Shown piece by piece: positions 45,898-57,421 of a stretch of 64,000 bases of DNA (positions are counted from its first letter, which is position 1; every line of letters starts with the position of its first letter). The position numbers and the translations under genes were made by a program. This DNA comes from Myxococcales bacterium (lineage in GTDB: Bacteria > Myxococcota_A > Bradymonadia > UBA7976 > UBA1532). The notes beneath the pieces are model-generated. The model made no database searches. It was not told the DNA's origin and saw only the letters and a list, made by a program, of their open reading frames with translations. The DNA is taken from contig JACKDP010000003.1 in assembly GCA_020633435.1 (NCBI GenBank), forward strand, positions 124,001-188,000, read 5' to 3'.

Positions 45898-47049
45898 ATG
45901 AAGACCGCGCTGATCGTGGGCGGCGGCGTGTTCGGGCTGGCCGCGGCCCGGGCCGCCCGCGCGCTGGGCCACGCCACCCGGCTGCTGGATCCGGGCCCCC
46001 TGCCCCACCCGCTCGCCTCGTCCACCGACCTGTCCAAGGTGGTGCGGCCCGACTACGGGGCCGACGACCTGTACACCGACTGGATGCTGGAGGCCCTGCC
46101 GCGCTGGCGGGCCTGGAACGCCCGCGGGTCGCGGCCCCTCTTCCACGAGACGGGGGTGGCGTTCCTGGCCGGGGGGGCGCCGGCGCCGGGGGGCTTCGAG
46201 TACGAGAGCGCCGCCCGCCTGGCCGCCCGGGGCCTCGACGTGGAGCCGCTGGACGCCGCCGCCATCGCCCGGCGCTTCCCGCAGTGGCGAGAAAACCGCT
46301 TTCAAGGCGGGCACTTCCACCGCCATGGCGGGTGGGTCGAGGCGGGGGAGCTGGTGGCCTGGCTGGCCGCGGAGGCCGCCGCCGAGGGGGTCGAGCTCCT
46401 GCCCGGCCGGGCCGTCCTGGCCGTGCACCCCGACGGCCATGGCGTCGACACCGCGGGCGGCCCGCTGCGCGCGGACGTGGTGGTGGTGGCCGCCGGGGCC
46501 TGGACGCCGGCGCTGGTGCCCGAGGTCGCGCCCCTCATGGCCCCCATCGCCCAGGACGTCTTCCTGCTGTCGCCCGCGGATCCGGCCGCCTGGGTGGACG
46601 CGCGCCACCCCGTCTTCGGGGCGGACATCTCGACGACGGGCTGGTACGGCTTCCCGCTCCACCCGGGCGGGCGCCTGAAGATCGCCCACCACGGGCCGGG
46701 CCGGGCCACGTCGCCGGACGCGCCGCGGGTCACGCCGGTCGAGCGCGTGGCGGCCCTGCGCGCCTTCCTGGCCGACGCCCTGCCCGGGCTGGTGGACGCC
46801 CCGGTGGCCGAGACGCGGGTCTGCTTCTACGCGGACACCCGCGACGGCGACTTCCTCATCGATCGCAGCCCCGCCCGGCCCGGGCTGGTGGTGGCCGCGG
46901 GCGGCTCGGGGCATGGCCTCAAGTTCGCGCCCGTGATCGGGGACGTGGTGGCGGCGGTGCTGGCCGACGGGCCCCACCCGGCCCGGGCGCGGCTGGCCTG
47001 GCGCGCGGTGGCGGCGCCCCGCCAGGAGGACGCCCGCCAGCGGCGGTGA
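45898..47049 (+). CDS. FAD-dependent oxidoreductase, sarcosine-oxidase-like
   Basis: 383 aa. N-terminal dinucleotide fold VGGGVFGLAAARAARALG, a second signature VVVAAGAWTPALV at about 198-210, and a C-terminal flavin region with ETRVCFYADTRDGDFLID and GGSGHGLKFAPVIG. The Cys in RVCFY corresponds to the Cys that binds FAD covalently in monomeric sarcosine oxidases and N-methyl-amino-acid oxidases. It probably oxidises a secondary amine, giving hydrogen peroxide. Monocistronic; convergent with the DUF2461 gene (3-bp gap). Confidence 0.88.
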   Translation: MKTALIVGGGVFGLAAARAARALGHATRLLDPGPLPHPLASSTDLSKVVRPDYGADDLYTDWMLEALPRWRAWNARGSRPLFHETGVAFLAGGAPAPGGFEYESAARLAARGLDVEPLDAAAIARRFPQWRENRFQGGHFHRHGGWVEAGELVAWLAAEAAAEGVELLPGRAVLAVHPDGHGVDTAGGPLRADVVVVAAGAWTPALVPEVAPLMAPIAQDVFLLSPADPAAWVDARHPVFGADISTTGWYGFPLHPGGRLKIAHHGPGRATSPDAPRVTPVERVAALRAFLADALPGLVDAPVAETRVCFYADTRDGDFLIDRSPARPGLVVAAGGSGHGLKFAPVIGDVVAAVLADGPHPARARLAWRAVAAPRQEDARQRR

Positions 47050-47052
47050 GCC

Positions 47053-47751
47053 TCAGCCCACCGCGCGGTGCAGGAAGTCGACGGACCACGCGAAGACGGG
47101 CTCCATCCGGCGGAAGTGCCCGACGCACCAGTCCACGAAGTCGGCGCGCTGGATGTCGGCCGGCACCGGGGCCGCGAGCCGCGCGTAGAGGGCGTCGTGC
47201 TTGAGGAGCGCGGCGTTCGGGTGGTCCTCGGGGTAGCCCTTCGGCACGCCTTTGTAGTGCTCGCCCTCGATGGTGTAGCCCGCCGCCTGCACCGCCTCGA
47301 CGGCCGCGGTGAGCTGCTTGCCCTGGGTCGCGTCCACCGCGGCGTCCCGAAACGTCTTCACCAGCTTGCCGTCGAAGTACTTCAGGCCGGCCGCCAGCAC
47401 GACCTCCTCGGCGTCAAACTGCACGAAATACACGGAGTTGGCCTTCTTCTGCGGCAGGGGGCCGTTCCAGAAGATGATCTGGCACGAGGTCTTGAAGGGC
47501 TCGCGCCCCTGCTGGAAGCGCTGGTCCGTGTGGATCTTCTTGAAGCTGCCGCGGCCCGTGTGGTTCGGGTCGAAGCCCGTGCCCGGCGAGAGCTCGGCCA
47601 GGCGGGGGCCCAGGGTGGTGATGAAGGCCTGGGCGGGGGCGACCACCTGGGTCATGAAGCGCTCGCGGTTCGCCTCGAACCAGTCGCGGTCGTTGTGGCG
47701 GGCGATGTCGGCGTAGAACGCGAGGGCGTCGGCGGGGAAGCCGGTGAACAT
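47053..47751 (-). CDS. DUF2461 (TIGR02453) family protein
   Basis: 232 aa from ATG 47751, with a perfect AGGAGG four bases upstream; the longer frame to 47808 has no ribosome site. Family landmarks: an FYADIARHNDRDWFEANRE start, FKKIHTDQRFQQGREPFKT, QKKANSVYFVQFDAEEVVLAAGL and EHYKGVPKGYPEDHPNAALLKHD. DUF2461 proteins are cytoplasmic and widely conserved, and their biochemical function is unknown. The fit is end to end. No operon partner. Confidence 0.9.
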   Translation of the reverse strand: MFTGFPADALAFYADIARHNDRDWFEANRERFMTQVVAPAQAFITTLGPRLAELSPGTGFDPNHTGRGSFKKIHTDQRFQQGREPFKTSCQIIFWNGPLPQKKANSVYFVQFDAEEVVLAAGLKYFDGKLVKTFRDAAVDATQGKQLTAAVEAVQAAGYTIEGEHYKGVPKGYPEDHPNAALLKHDALYARLAAPVPADIQRADFVDWCVGHFRRMEPVFAWSVDFLHRAVG

Positions 47752-47855
47752 GGAACCTCCTGAGCAACGGGGGGCATGGTAGCCGCGCCTCCCCGAAGAC
47801 GAAACCACGCAGCCATCGGTCGCGCTCCCCTTGCACCCGCCCCCCGCGCGGATCG

Positions 47856-48569
47856 ATGCTCCCGGCCATGAAGAGCTGGTACCTCCTGAGCCCCCGCGCC
47901 CCCCACGAGCTGGAGGCGCTCGTCGAAGGTTGCAACGGCGCCATCGAGGCCTTCCGCGAGCAGCGCCCCGAGGACGCCTGCGGGCAGGTGGCCCTGGGTG
48001 GCGACGTGCCGACGAGCGCCCAGATCGTCGCCACCTATCGCGCCCTCGATCTGCCCGTGACCGACCGCCTCCTCGCCCGCCTCCAGGCGTGCAGCCAGGC
48101 CATCGTCATCCGCGACCCGGCCGATCCCCAGCAGTCGCCGCTGCAGGCGTCGGCGCTGCGCTTCCTCCTCGATCAGTTCGGGGGCGGCCTCGTGCTGCTC
48201 GACGCCTTCCCGCTGCGGACGGCCGAGGAGGTGGCGGCGGGCGTCCTGCGGGGCACCCGGTCGCTGCGCGGCTTCGGGGCCCTGGCCGACGCGAGCGCGC
48301 GGCTGACGCCCGAGGACGATGACGACGACGACCTGGATCCCCGCGTCGAGGCCTTCCTGAGCGCGGCGGAGGCCGCCGAGGACGACCCCGACGTGGCGCT
48401 GGATCTGCGCGATCGGATGCGGGATCCGTTCACCCGCGAGGTCGCCCGGGCCATCCTCGACGGGGCGCGATCGGTGGAGGCGCTCGTGCGGGTGCTGGAC
48501 GCCGACGAGGACGACGTCGAGGACGCCCTGGACGATCTGGGCCTCGACGACGAGGACGACGACGACTAG
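47856..48569 (+). CDS. Acidic protein of unknown function
   Basis: 237 aa from ATG 47856; an ATG at 47868 is equally possible. No signal peptide or membrane helix. Residues about 5-155 form a mixed alpha/beta domain (SWYLLSPRAPHELEALVEG, LLDQFGGGLVLLDAFPLRTAEE). The rest is very acidic with Asp runs (PEDDDDDDLD, DDLGLDDEDDDD) around a helical segment. I do not recognise the family. The last codons share CTAG (48566-48569) with the stop of the convergent lipoprotein gene. Confidence 0.72.
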   Translation: MLPAMKSWYLLSPRAPHELEALVEGCNGAIEAFREQRPEDACGQVALGGDVPTSAQIVATYRALDLPVTDRLLARLQACSQAIVIRDPADPQQSPLQASALRFLLDQFGGGLVLLDAFPLRTAEEVAAGVLRGTRSLRGFGALADASARLTPEDDDDDDLDPRVEAFLSAAEAAEDDPDVALDLRDRMRDPFTREVARAILDGARSVEALVRVLDADEDDVEDALDDLGLDDEDDDD

Positions 48570-50107
48570 GGCGTAGCGTCCGGGCCCCCATCGGGTCCCC
48601 CATCGGGGCGGGCGTCGACCCCGACGTCGAGCCCCGCGTCCAGCGCTGGCCCTGCGTCCGGCCCCGCGTCGGGGCCTGGCCCCACCGGCGGCGCGCCGCC
48701 CTCGAGCTGGGCCAGGTACAGCCGCCCCGCCGCCACCCACGCCACCCGGCCATCGCGCACGTCGACGTCGGCGGTGGGCCCCGGCAGCCAGATCGGCGCC
48801 CCCGTCGCGAGCGTCAGGCCCCGCAGGCCGTCGGCCTCCTGCCAGATCAGCCGACCGCCATCGAGCCAGGGGCGCCCGACGGGCGGGCCACCGGTCGCCA
48901 CCTGGAAGCCATCCCGCGGCCGCGCCAGGGGCACGGCCCAGACGGCTGGGGGCGCCGCGTCCACGATCCACGCCCCCCAGGCCTCGTCCAGCGCCGGCGG
49001 GCCCGCCGCCCCCGGCGCCGCGCCCACCCGGACGCCCGGCTCGCCGTCGAGCCCGTGGACCTCCACCTGGGCCTCCTCGCCCTCCCAGCGGCGGACGGCG
49101 ACGCGCCCCGCCACGACCGCGGAGGGATCGCTGGCCGCCGCGCCCGCGAGCAGGGGCTCGGGCTCGCCGTCGAGGGCCTGGCGCTGCAGGACGGGGCCCG
49201 TCCCCAGGGCGGCGTGCCAGTACACCCGGCCGGCGTCGACGCGCGGCGGGCCCAGATCCGCCAACCCCGTGATCTCTCTGGTGATCTCGTCGGGCCCGCG
49301 GGCCAGCAGGCGGGCGCGTGGGCAGCGCAGCGGGCCGCCGGGGGGCGCCTCGCAGGGGGCGTCGGGCACCAGCCACGCGACGACGCCCGCGTCGCAGGCG
49401 GGGTAGGCGGCCGGCGCCGGGGCCAGCTCCTCCTCCGCCTCGCCGTCGAGCGGGCGGCGGATCAGGCGGCCGTCCTCGACGAGCACCACCGCGTCGCCGC
49501 AGAGCGCGGGCATGCGGCGGTCGGCCGTCGGCGCCTCGATCGCGCAGGCCTCGTCCACCACGTCATCGCAGTCGTCGTCGCGGCCGTTGCACTGCTCGGG
49601 CGCCCCGGCGGCCGCCTCCGACTGGCCCACCGCCGTGCTGCACGCGACGCCCCCCGGGATCGCCACGGCGCACTCCAGGTGGCCCGGGCCGCAGACGTCG
49701 CAGGCGTCCCCGAGGCCCAGGCTCTCGTCCACCACGTCGTCGCAGTCGTTGTCGACGCCGTCGCAGCGCTCGGGCGCGCCGGGGGCGACGTCGGCCCGCG
49801 TGTCGTCGCAGTCGGCCAGCTCGGCGGGGGCCTGGGTGCAGCCCACGACGAAGCAGTCGCCGTCCCGGTCCTGGCAGTCGGCGGTGATGGCGTCCACCAG
49901 GCCGCAGACGTCGGGCGGGAGGGGCGCGCAGCCGTCGGCGCCGCGGTACTCGCCCGGCGGGCAAAGCGCGGCGTCGGGGCCCGCGTCGGGGGCGGCGTCG
50001 GGCGGCGGGGGGAAGCCGTCGAAGACGGAGCCTCCTGCGCCCCCGTCATCACAGGCCCCCAGACCAGCGACCAGGGCCAGCAGCGCGAGGCCTCGCCAGG
50101 ACACCAC
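48566..50107 (-). CDS. MopE-motif lipoprotein, tandem paralogue B
   Basis: 513 aa from GTG 50107 (a second GTG follows immediately), 3 bp after the stop of paralogue A. Lipobox GLGAC near residue 19, Asp/Ala/Pro linker, then Cys-rich DxDGD/DNDCD motifs (residues about 75-190: DRDGDCF, DGVDNDCDDVVDE, GRDDDCDDVVDE). Residues about 195-465 are strand repeats (LVEDGRLIRRPLDG, GRVYWHAALG, GRVAWVAAGRLYLAQLEGG) like a beta-propeller. The C-terminal tail has DAGPDAGP and DGGPDGGPDA repeats that could span the cell-surface layer. Probably surface-exposed; ligand unknown. Last gene of the kinase operon. Confidence 0.75.
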   Translation of the reverse strand: MVSWRGLALLALVAGLGACDDGGAGGSVFDGFPPPPDAAPDAGPDAALCPPGEYRGADGCAPLPPDVCGLVDAITADCQDRDGDCFVVGCTQAPAELADCDDTRADVAPGAPERCDGVDNDCDDVVDESLGLGDACDVCGPGHLECAVAIPGGVACSTAVGQSEAAAGAPEQCNGRDDDCDDVVDEACAIEAPTADRRMPALCGDAVVLVEDGRLIRRPLDGEAEEELAPAPAAYPACDAGVVAWLVPDAPCEAPPGGPLRCPRARLLARGPDEITREITGLADLGPPRVDAGRVYWHAALGTGPVLQRQALDGEPEPLLAGAAASDPSAVVAGRVAVRRWEGEEAQVEVHGLDGEPGVRVGAAPGAAGPPALDEAWGAWIVDAAPPAVWAVPLARPRDGFQVATGGPPVGRPWLDGGRLIWQEADGLRGLTLATGAPIWLPGPTADVDVRDGRVAWVAAGRLYLAQLEGGAPPVGPGPDAGPDAGPALDAGLDVGVDARPDGGPDGGPDATP

Positions 50108-50110
50108 GGG

Positions 50111-51613
50111 TCACTCGGCCGCGTCGGGGGTGGCGTCGGTGGCGCCGGCGTCCGCGGCCCCGGCGTCCGCGGCCACGGCGTCGACCACTTCGCCGGGCAC
50201 GGCGGGGCCGCCTTCGAGCAGGGCCAGGTACAGGCTGCCCGCCTCCAGCCACGCGACCCGCCCGTCGCGCACGTCCACGTCCTCGGGGGCCTGGGGGCCG
50301 GGCAGGCGCAGGTCGGCGCCCGAGGCCAGGTCGAAGCCGCGCAGGCCGTCGGCGTCCAGCCAGACCACCCAGCCGTCCTCGAGCCACGGCCGCCCGGCGG
50401 GGCGCCCACCCGCCGTCACCTGGAACCCCTCGCGGGGGCGCGCCAGGGGCACGGCCCAGACGGCCGGGGGCTCGGCGTCGATGACCCAGGCGACCCAGTC
50501 CCCGTCGAGGGCGGGCGGGCCCGCCGGACCCGGCGCGGCGTCGACGCGGACGCTGGCCTCGCCGTCCAGGCCCTGCACGTCCACCTGCGCCTCGCCCTCG
50601 GCCCAGCGGCGCACGGCCACGCGGCCCGCGACGATGGGCGAGGGATCGCTGGCCGAGGCGCCGCCGAACAGCGGCTCCACCTCGCCGGCCAGGCGGCGGC
50701 GCTGCAGGACGGGGCCGCTGCCCAGGACGGTGTGCCAGTAGACGTGGCCGTCGGCCACCCGGGGCGGGCCGATATCGGCCAACCCTGTAAGATCCATGGT
50801 GATTTCGTCCACCCCCTGCGCCATGAGGCGGGCGCGGGGGCAGCGCAGCGGGCCCCCCGCCGGGGCCTCGCAGGGGCCGTCGGGCACCAGCCACGCCGTG
50901 ACGGCGCCGTCGCAGGCCGGGTAGGCCGCGGGAGCCGGGGCGACCTCCTCCTCGGCGCGGCCGTCGAGGAAGCGGCGGACGAGCCGGCCATCCTCCACGA
51001 GCAGCACGGCGTCCCCGCACAGGGCCGGCGTGCGCCGATCCGCGATCGGGGCCTCCACCCGGCAGGCCTCGTCCACCACGTCGTCGCAGTCGTCGTCGAG
51101 GCCGTTGCACAGCTCGGGCTGCCCGTCCGCCGCCGCCGACTGGCCCGCGGCCGTGCTGCACGCCACGCCGCCCGCGACGCCGCACTCCACCTGGCCCGCC
51201 GCGCCGCAGACGTCGCAGACCTCCCCCAGCCCCAGGCCCTCGTCGATGGCGTCGTCGCAGTCGTTGTCCACGCCGTCGCAGCGCTCGGGCGCGCCGGGGT
51301 AGACGTCGGCGCGGGTGTCGTCGCAGTCGGCCAGCTCGGCGGGGCCGCTGGCGCAGGCGACGACGTAGCAGTCGCCGTCCCGGTCGGTGCAGTCCTTCGT
51401 GACCTCGTCCACCAGGGCGCAGACGTCGGCCGGGATGGGCACGCAGCCGGCGGGGCCCTGCACCTGCCCCGGCGGGCAGACGACCGCGTCCGGCCCGCCA
51501 TCGACCCGGGCGTCCGGGCCGCCGTCGAAGGGCACGTAGGCGTCCTCGTCGGCCGCGCAGCCGGCCAGCAGGGCCAGCAAGGCCACCTCAGCGCAGCGTC
51601 GCCAGGTCCACAT
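50111..51613 (-). CDS. MopE-motif lipoprotein, tandem paralogue A
   Basis: 500 aa, ATG 51613. Same architecture as paralogue B and alignable along its whole length: lipobox LLAGC, CPPGQVQGPAGCVPIPADVC, DRDGDCYVVAC, DGVDNDCDDAIDE, LDDDCDDVVDEAC, then the strand-rich propeller-like region with the shared WAVPLARPR(E/D)GFQV and a short Ala/Asp tail. The tandem arrangement shows a gene duplication; many third-position differences suggest it is not recent. The first 26 bases overlap the end of the preceding lipoprotein gene. Confidence 0.75.
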   Translation of the reverse strand: MWTWRRCAEVALLALLAGCAADEDAYVPFDGGPDARVDGGPDAVVCPPGQVQGPAGCVPIPADVCALVDEVTKDCTDRDGDCYVVACASGPAELADCDDTRADVYPGAPERCDGVDNDCDDAIDEGLGLGEVCDVCGAAGQVECGVAGGVACSTAAGQSAAADGQPELCNGLDDDCDDVVDEACRVEAPIADRRTPALCGDAVLLVEDGRLVRRFLDGRAEEEVAPAPAAYPACDGAVTAWLVPDGPCEAPAGGPLRCPRARLMAQGVDEITMDLTGLADIGPPRVADGHVYWHTVLGSGPVLQRRRLAGEVEPLFGGASASDPSPIVAGRVAVRRWAEGEAQVDVQGLDGEASVRVDAAPGPAGPPALDGDWVAWVIDAEPPAVWAVPLARPREGFQVTAGGRPAGRPWLEDGWVVWLDADGLRGFDLASGADLRLPGPQAPEDVDVRDGRVAWLEAGSLYLALLEGGPAVPGEVVDAVAADAGAADAGATDATPDAAE

Positions 51614-52796
51614 AGCGCAGCTCCCAGGGGACGAACATGGCCGCCTCCGCCCAGAGCAGCCAGCCCGACGAGAGCGTCGGGCGGCGCGCGCTGGCGCTGG
51701 AGATGGGCCGCGGCTCCCCCGCGTTCAGGTCGACGACATCCAGCACGTAGCGGCCGGGGCTGTAGCGGACGACGGCCAGCCAGGCCCCGTCGCCGCCGGC
51801 CAGCTCCACGGGGGGGCCATCGCCGGCGAGCGCGCGGGGCCGCAGGCGACCGCGGCTGTCGGGGCTGAGGCCCTGCACGTCGGTGGTCCCCCGCCCGATC
51901 CAGTAGAAGCCGCCCCCGGCCGCCACCAGCCGCGCGTCATCGGCCACGTCGACGGCCCGGCGGATGGCGGGGGCGCAGGCCGGCCCGTCGGTGACGACCA
52001 CGTGCACCGCGCCGGGCGCGCGCTCGAACCAGGCCGCCCGCCCGCCGCCCAGGGCCAGGCCCCACTGGCGCGCGCGATCCCGCCGGCAGCTCTCGAAGCG
52101 GTCGTCGTCGCGGGTCAGGACCACCCAGCTCGCGTCGGCGTCGCCCTCGACGTGGCCGCTCAGCCCCGCCATCCGCGCGGGATCGCGGTGCGGGCGGCCC
52201 GTCTCGGACAGGGGCTCGGGGCTGGGCGTCGCCAGGTCCAGGCGCAGGGCCGTCAGGGGGCCGTCGGGGGCGGGCCAGGGGCCCAGGACGACGAGGTGGC
52301 GGCCATCGGTGGCGAGCGGCGTGTCGGCGGCGACGGCGGGGCCGTCCACGGCGTCGGCCGCGCCCCCGGGGCCGGTGAGCAGCCGCAGGACCGCGCCGCC
52401 GGGCCGGCCCGCCGTCCAGGCCACCGCCCAGGGCGTGCAGATCCCGCGCGGGGCGTGGTTGTCGCCGACGACGTTGGCCTGGAAGACGTCGCTCTGCCGC
52501 TCGAAGCAGCGCCCCTCCGGGAAGGGCGGCGCGTGGGGCAGGGCGGCGTCGGGCGGGCTCGCGTCGACCACGGCGAGGCTCGCGTCCACCCCGTCCGCGT
52601 CGGCCGCCGCGTCGAGCGCCACGCCCCGGTCCGCGGGGGGGCGGCTGCCCGTCACGCAGGCCCCCTGGGCGCAGATCTGCGCGGCGAAGCAGTCGTCGTC
52701 CTGGCCGCACTCGGCGGGCGAGTCGCCGCCGCCGAGCAGCCACTGGCAGCCCGTGAGGGTGGAGGCGAGCACCATGAGGCGGAGGGCACGGGCCAT
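51588..52796 (-). CDS. Propeller-like lipoprotein of the kinase operon
   Basis: 402 aa from ATG 52796, which overlaps the upstream stop (TGATG); a GTG one codon earlier is possible. Lipobox TLTGC near residue 17, a short Cys module (AECGQDDDCFAAQICAQGACV), an Asp/Ala linker, then strand repeats (GGAVLRLLTGPGG, DGRHLVVLGPWPAPDGPL, SGWLLWAEAA) reminiscent of a beta-propeller with little sequence conservation. It is smaller than, but similar in plan to, the two MopE-motif neighbours. I do not recognise the family. Confidence 0.7.
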   Translation of the reverse strand: MARALRLMVLASTLTGCQWLLGGGDSPAECGQDDDCFAAQICAQGACVTGSRPPADRGVALDAAADADGVDASLAVVDASPPDAALPHAPPFPEGRCFERQSDVFQANVVGDNHAPRGICTPWAVAWTAGRPGGAVLRLLTGPGGAADAVDGPAVAADTPLATDGRHLVVLGPWPAPDGPLTALRLDLATPSPEPLSETGRPHRDPARMAGLSGHVEGDADASWVVLTRDDDRFESCRRDRARQWGLALGGGRAAWFERAPGAVHVVVTDGPACAPAIRRAVDVADDARLVAAGGGFYWIGRGTTDVQGLSPDSRGRLRPRALAGDGPPVELAGGDGAWLAVVRYSPGRYVLDVVDLNAGEPRPISSASARRPTLSSGWLLWAEAAMFVPWELRYVDLATLR

Positions 52797-54311
52797 CACT
52801 GCGTCTCCCAGAGGTACCAGAGGAGGCCCCCGACGGCGGCCGTCGCCCCGAGGCCGAGGGACAGGTCGGCCGCGCCGGCCCAGCGGTCGCGCTCGTCGAC
52901 CAGCTCGGCCACGCTCTTGGCCTCCTCGCGGCGGACGGTGTACGTCCGCAGGTCCTGATCGGCGCCGAGCGCCAGGCTGCCGAAGACGATGCCGGCCACC
53001 ACCGCCAGCCCGCCGCCGCCGGCCAGGATCCAGGGCCCGGGGCCGGCTCCCGGGTCGAGCGCGCGCTCGAAGCGGGCGTCCAGCCGCACGGGCGGGCAGC
53101 GGGCGCCGGCGCAGGCGTCCACCGTCAGCACGCCAATGGTGGTGCCGAGCCGGGGGTGGTCGGCCTGGAAGCCGTAGCGGCCGGGGGGGCGCCCGAAGCC
53201 CGTGATGGCGACCTCGTCCCCCTGGATCCAGAGGCGCGCCGGCAGGACGAACCGGTCGTCGCCGTCGTGGCCGACCACGATGACGGGCCGGGCGAGCTCG
53301 ACGCCGACGTCGTGGCGGGCGTCGTCGCAGCGGGCCGGGGGCGGCACCTCGACCTGCACCACCTGGTCGACGTAGCCCGGGTGGCGGACGCGCACGGCCC
53401 GACGGCCCCAGGGGGCGGGCCCGGCCCCCTCCACCTCGGCGCCCGGCGGCTGCGTCGCCACCCGCAGATCCACCACGCAGCGCGCGAGCGGGACGCTCTG
53501 ATCGCCACCGCCGGGCAGCAGGTCCACCGTCCGGGGCGCGAAGCCCGGCGCCGACACGGTGACGGGGCCCTGGTCGGCGCGCAGGTCGTCCAGGGCGCGG
53601 GGGGCGCCGTCCGGGCCCACGAGGCGGGCGTCGGGCACCGGGCGCTCGCCATCGCGGACGGCCAGGCGGACGGGGCAGGGCGGATCGGGGGGCAGCGGCA
53701 GGGCGCCCCCCTCGACGGCGGCCGCGATCCGGGTGGTGCCGCAGGCGGTGGTGAGGGCGATGGCGTACTGGCCCGGGCGCAGGGCGAGCTCGCCGCTGGC
53801 GTCGGGGCGCAGGTCGAAGGCCACCTCGGCCGCCTCGGCGCAGGAGGGCGTGGCGCCGCAGGCCAGCCGCCAGGCCGCCGGATCGGCCGGGCCCAGGCGC
53901 ACCCGGCCGGCCCGGGCGGGCAGCGTCACCGCCACCGGGCCGCGGGCGCCGTCGAGCCAGCCGGGCACGGGGCCGACGCGGGCCCAGGCCTCGCGCAGGC
54001 GGCTGACGGGCTGCCGCTCGGCCATGGCGACGGGATCGAGGCTCTGGGCGCGCAGCAGGCCGGCGACGGCGGCGGCGGCGTGGTAGCGGCGGTCGGCGCC
54101 CTGGGCGGAGAGGAAGAACCAGGCCGAGCCGGCGGTGTACGCGGCGCAGGCCCGCTCGGCAGGGGTGCCGGCGTCGGCCAGGGCGGCGGCGTCCTGGGCC
54201 ACGCGGGCGATGCCGCCCCGGTCCCGCGTGGCGGGCAGGCGCTCCGCCAGCGCGCCGACGGGCCCGGCGAGCCCGGCGCAGGGCGTCGGCGCGGCCACGG
54301 CGACGCCGCCG

Positions 54312-56738
<2,427 letters not shown>

Positions 56739-56800
56739 GGCCGCACGCTATTGCATGGATCCACCGCGCCGCAAATCGGCGGCCGTGCTTCAATGGGGCC

Positions 56801-57421
56801 ATGCGTCGCTACCTCTTCGTCGCGGTCGCCATGATGGCGGTCTTCCTCGCGCTGTTCGGGCTCGCCACCTGGCTGGAGATCCCCCTGCTCACCGATCCGA
56901 GCGCCGAGCTGGCGGCCGGGGGGCTGGTGGCCGCCGGCGTCGGCGTGGGCCTGCTGGTGGCGGATGTGTTGCTGCCGGTGCCCTCGAGCCTGGTGATGAC
57001 GGCGCACGGGGCCGTCTTCGGGGTGGCCGGCGGGGTGGCGCTCTCCCTCCTGGGCAGCGTGGGCGCCGCGGTCGTGGCCTTCGCCCTGGGCCGGCGCGGG
57101 GGGCCGCTGCTCTCGAAGCTCGTCGGCGCCGACCGGGCCCGAGGGGACGCGCTGCTGGCGCGCTACGGCGGGCTGGCCATCGTGGCCACGCGGCCCCTGC
57201 CCCTGCTGGCCGAGACGGTGGCCCTGCTGGCCGGCACCTCGCCCATGCGGTGGCGGACCTTGATCGTGGCGGCCGTGCTGGGCAACCTGCCGCCGGCGCT
57301 GCTCTACGCCCTGACCGGCGCCACGGCCGCCTCCCTGGAGGACGGCTTCCTGATGTTCGGGGGCGTGCTGGCGATGACCGGGGTGTTCTGGTGGGTGGCG
57401 CGGCGGGTGGTGGAGCGGTGA
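56801..57421 (+). CDS. VTT (TVP38/DedA-type) membrane protein
   Basis: 206 aa, ATG 56801, divergent from the kinase across 62 bp. Five to six membrane helices; the family core is visible: the re-entrant LLPVPSSLVMTAHGAVFGVAGGVALSL segment and the second half ATRPLPLLAETVALLAGTSPMRW with the conserved Arg-Pro. VTT-domain proteins are thought to move lipids or support envelope homeostasis. The stop overlaps the xdhC start (GTGA), so it opens a rightward operon running to the GT39 gene. Confidence 0.82.
   Translation: MRRYLFVAVAMMAVFLALFGLATWLEIPLLTDPSAELAAGGLVAAGVGVGLLVADVLLPVPSSLVMTAHGAVFGVAGGVALSLLGSVGAAVVAFALGRRGGPLLSKLVGADRARGDALLARYGGLAIVATRPLPLLAETVALLAGTSPMRWRTLIVAAVLGNLPPALLYALTGATAASLEDGFLMFGGVLAMTGVFWWVARRVVER

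Noticed and set aside
56739..56800. Upstream extension of the pseudo-caspase kinase to an earlier ATG near 56758
   Set aside because: That ATG is followed at once by an in-frame TAG (ATGCAATAG), so the ATG at 56738 is the first usable one.
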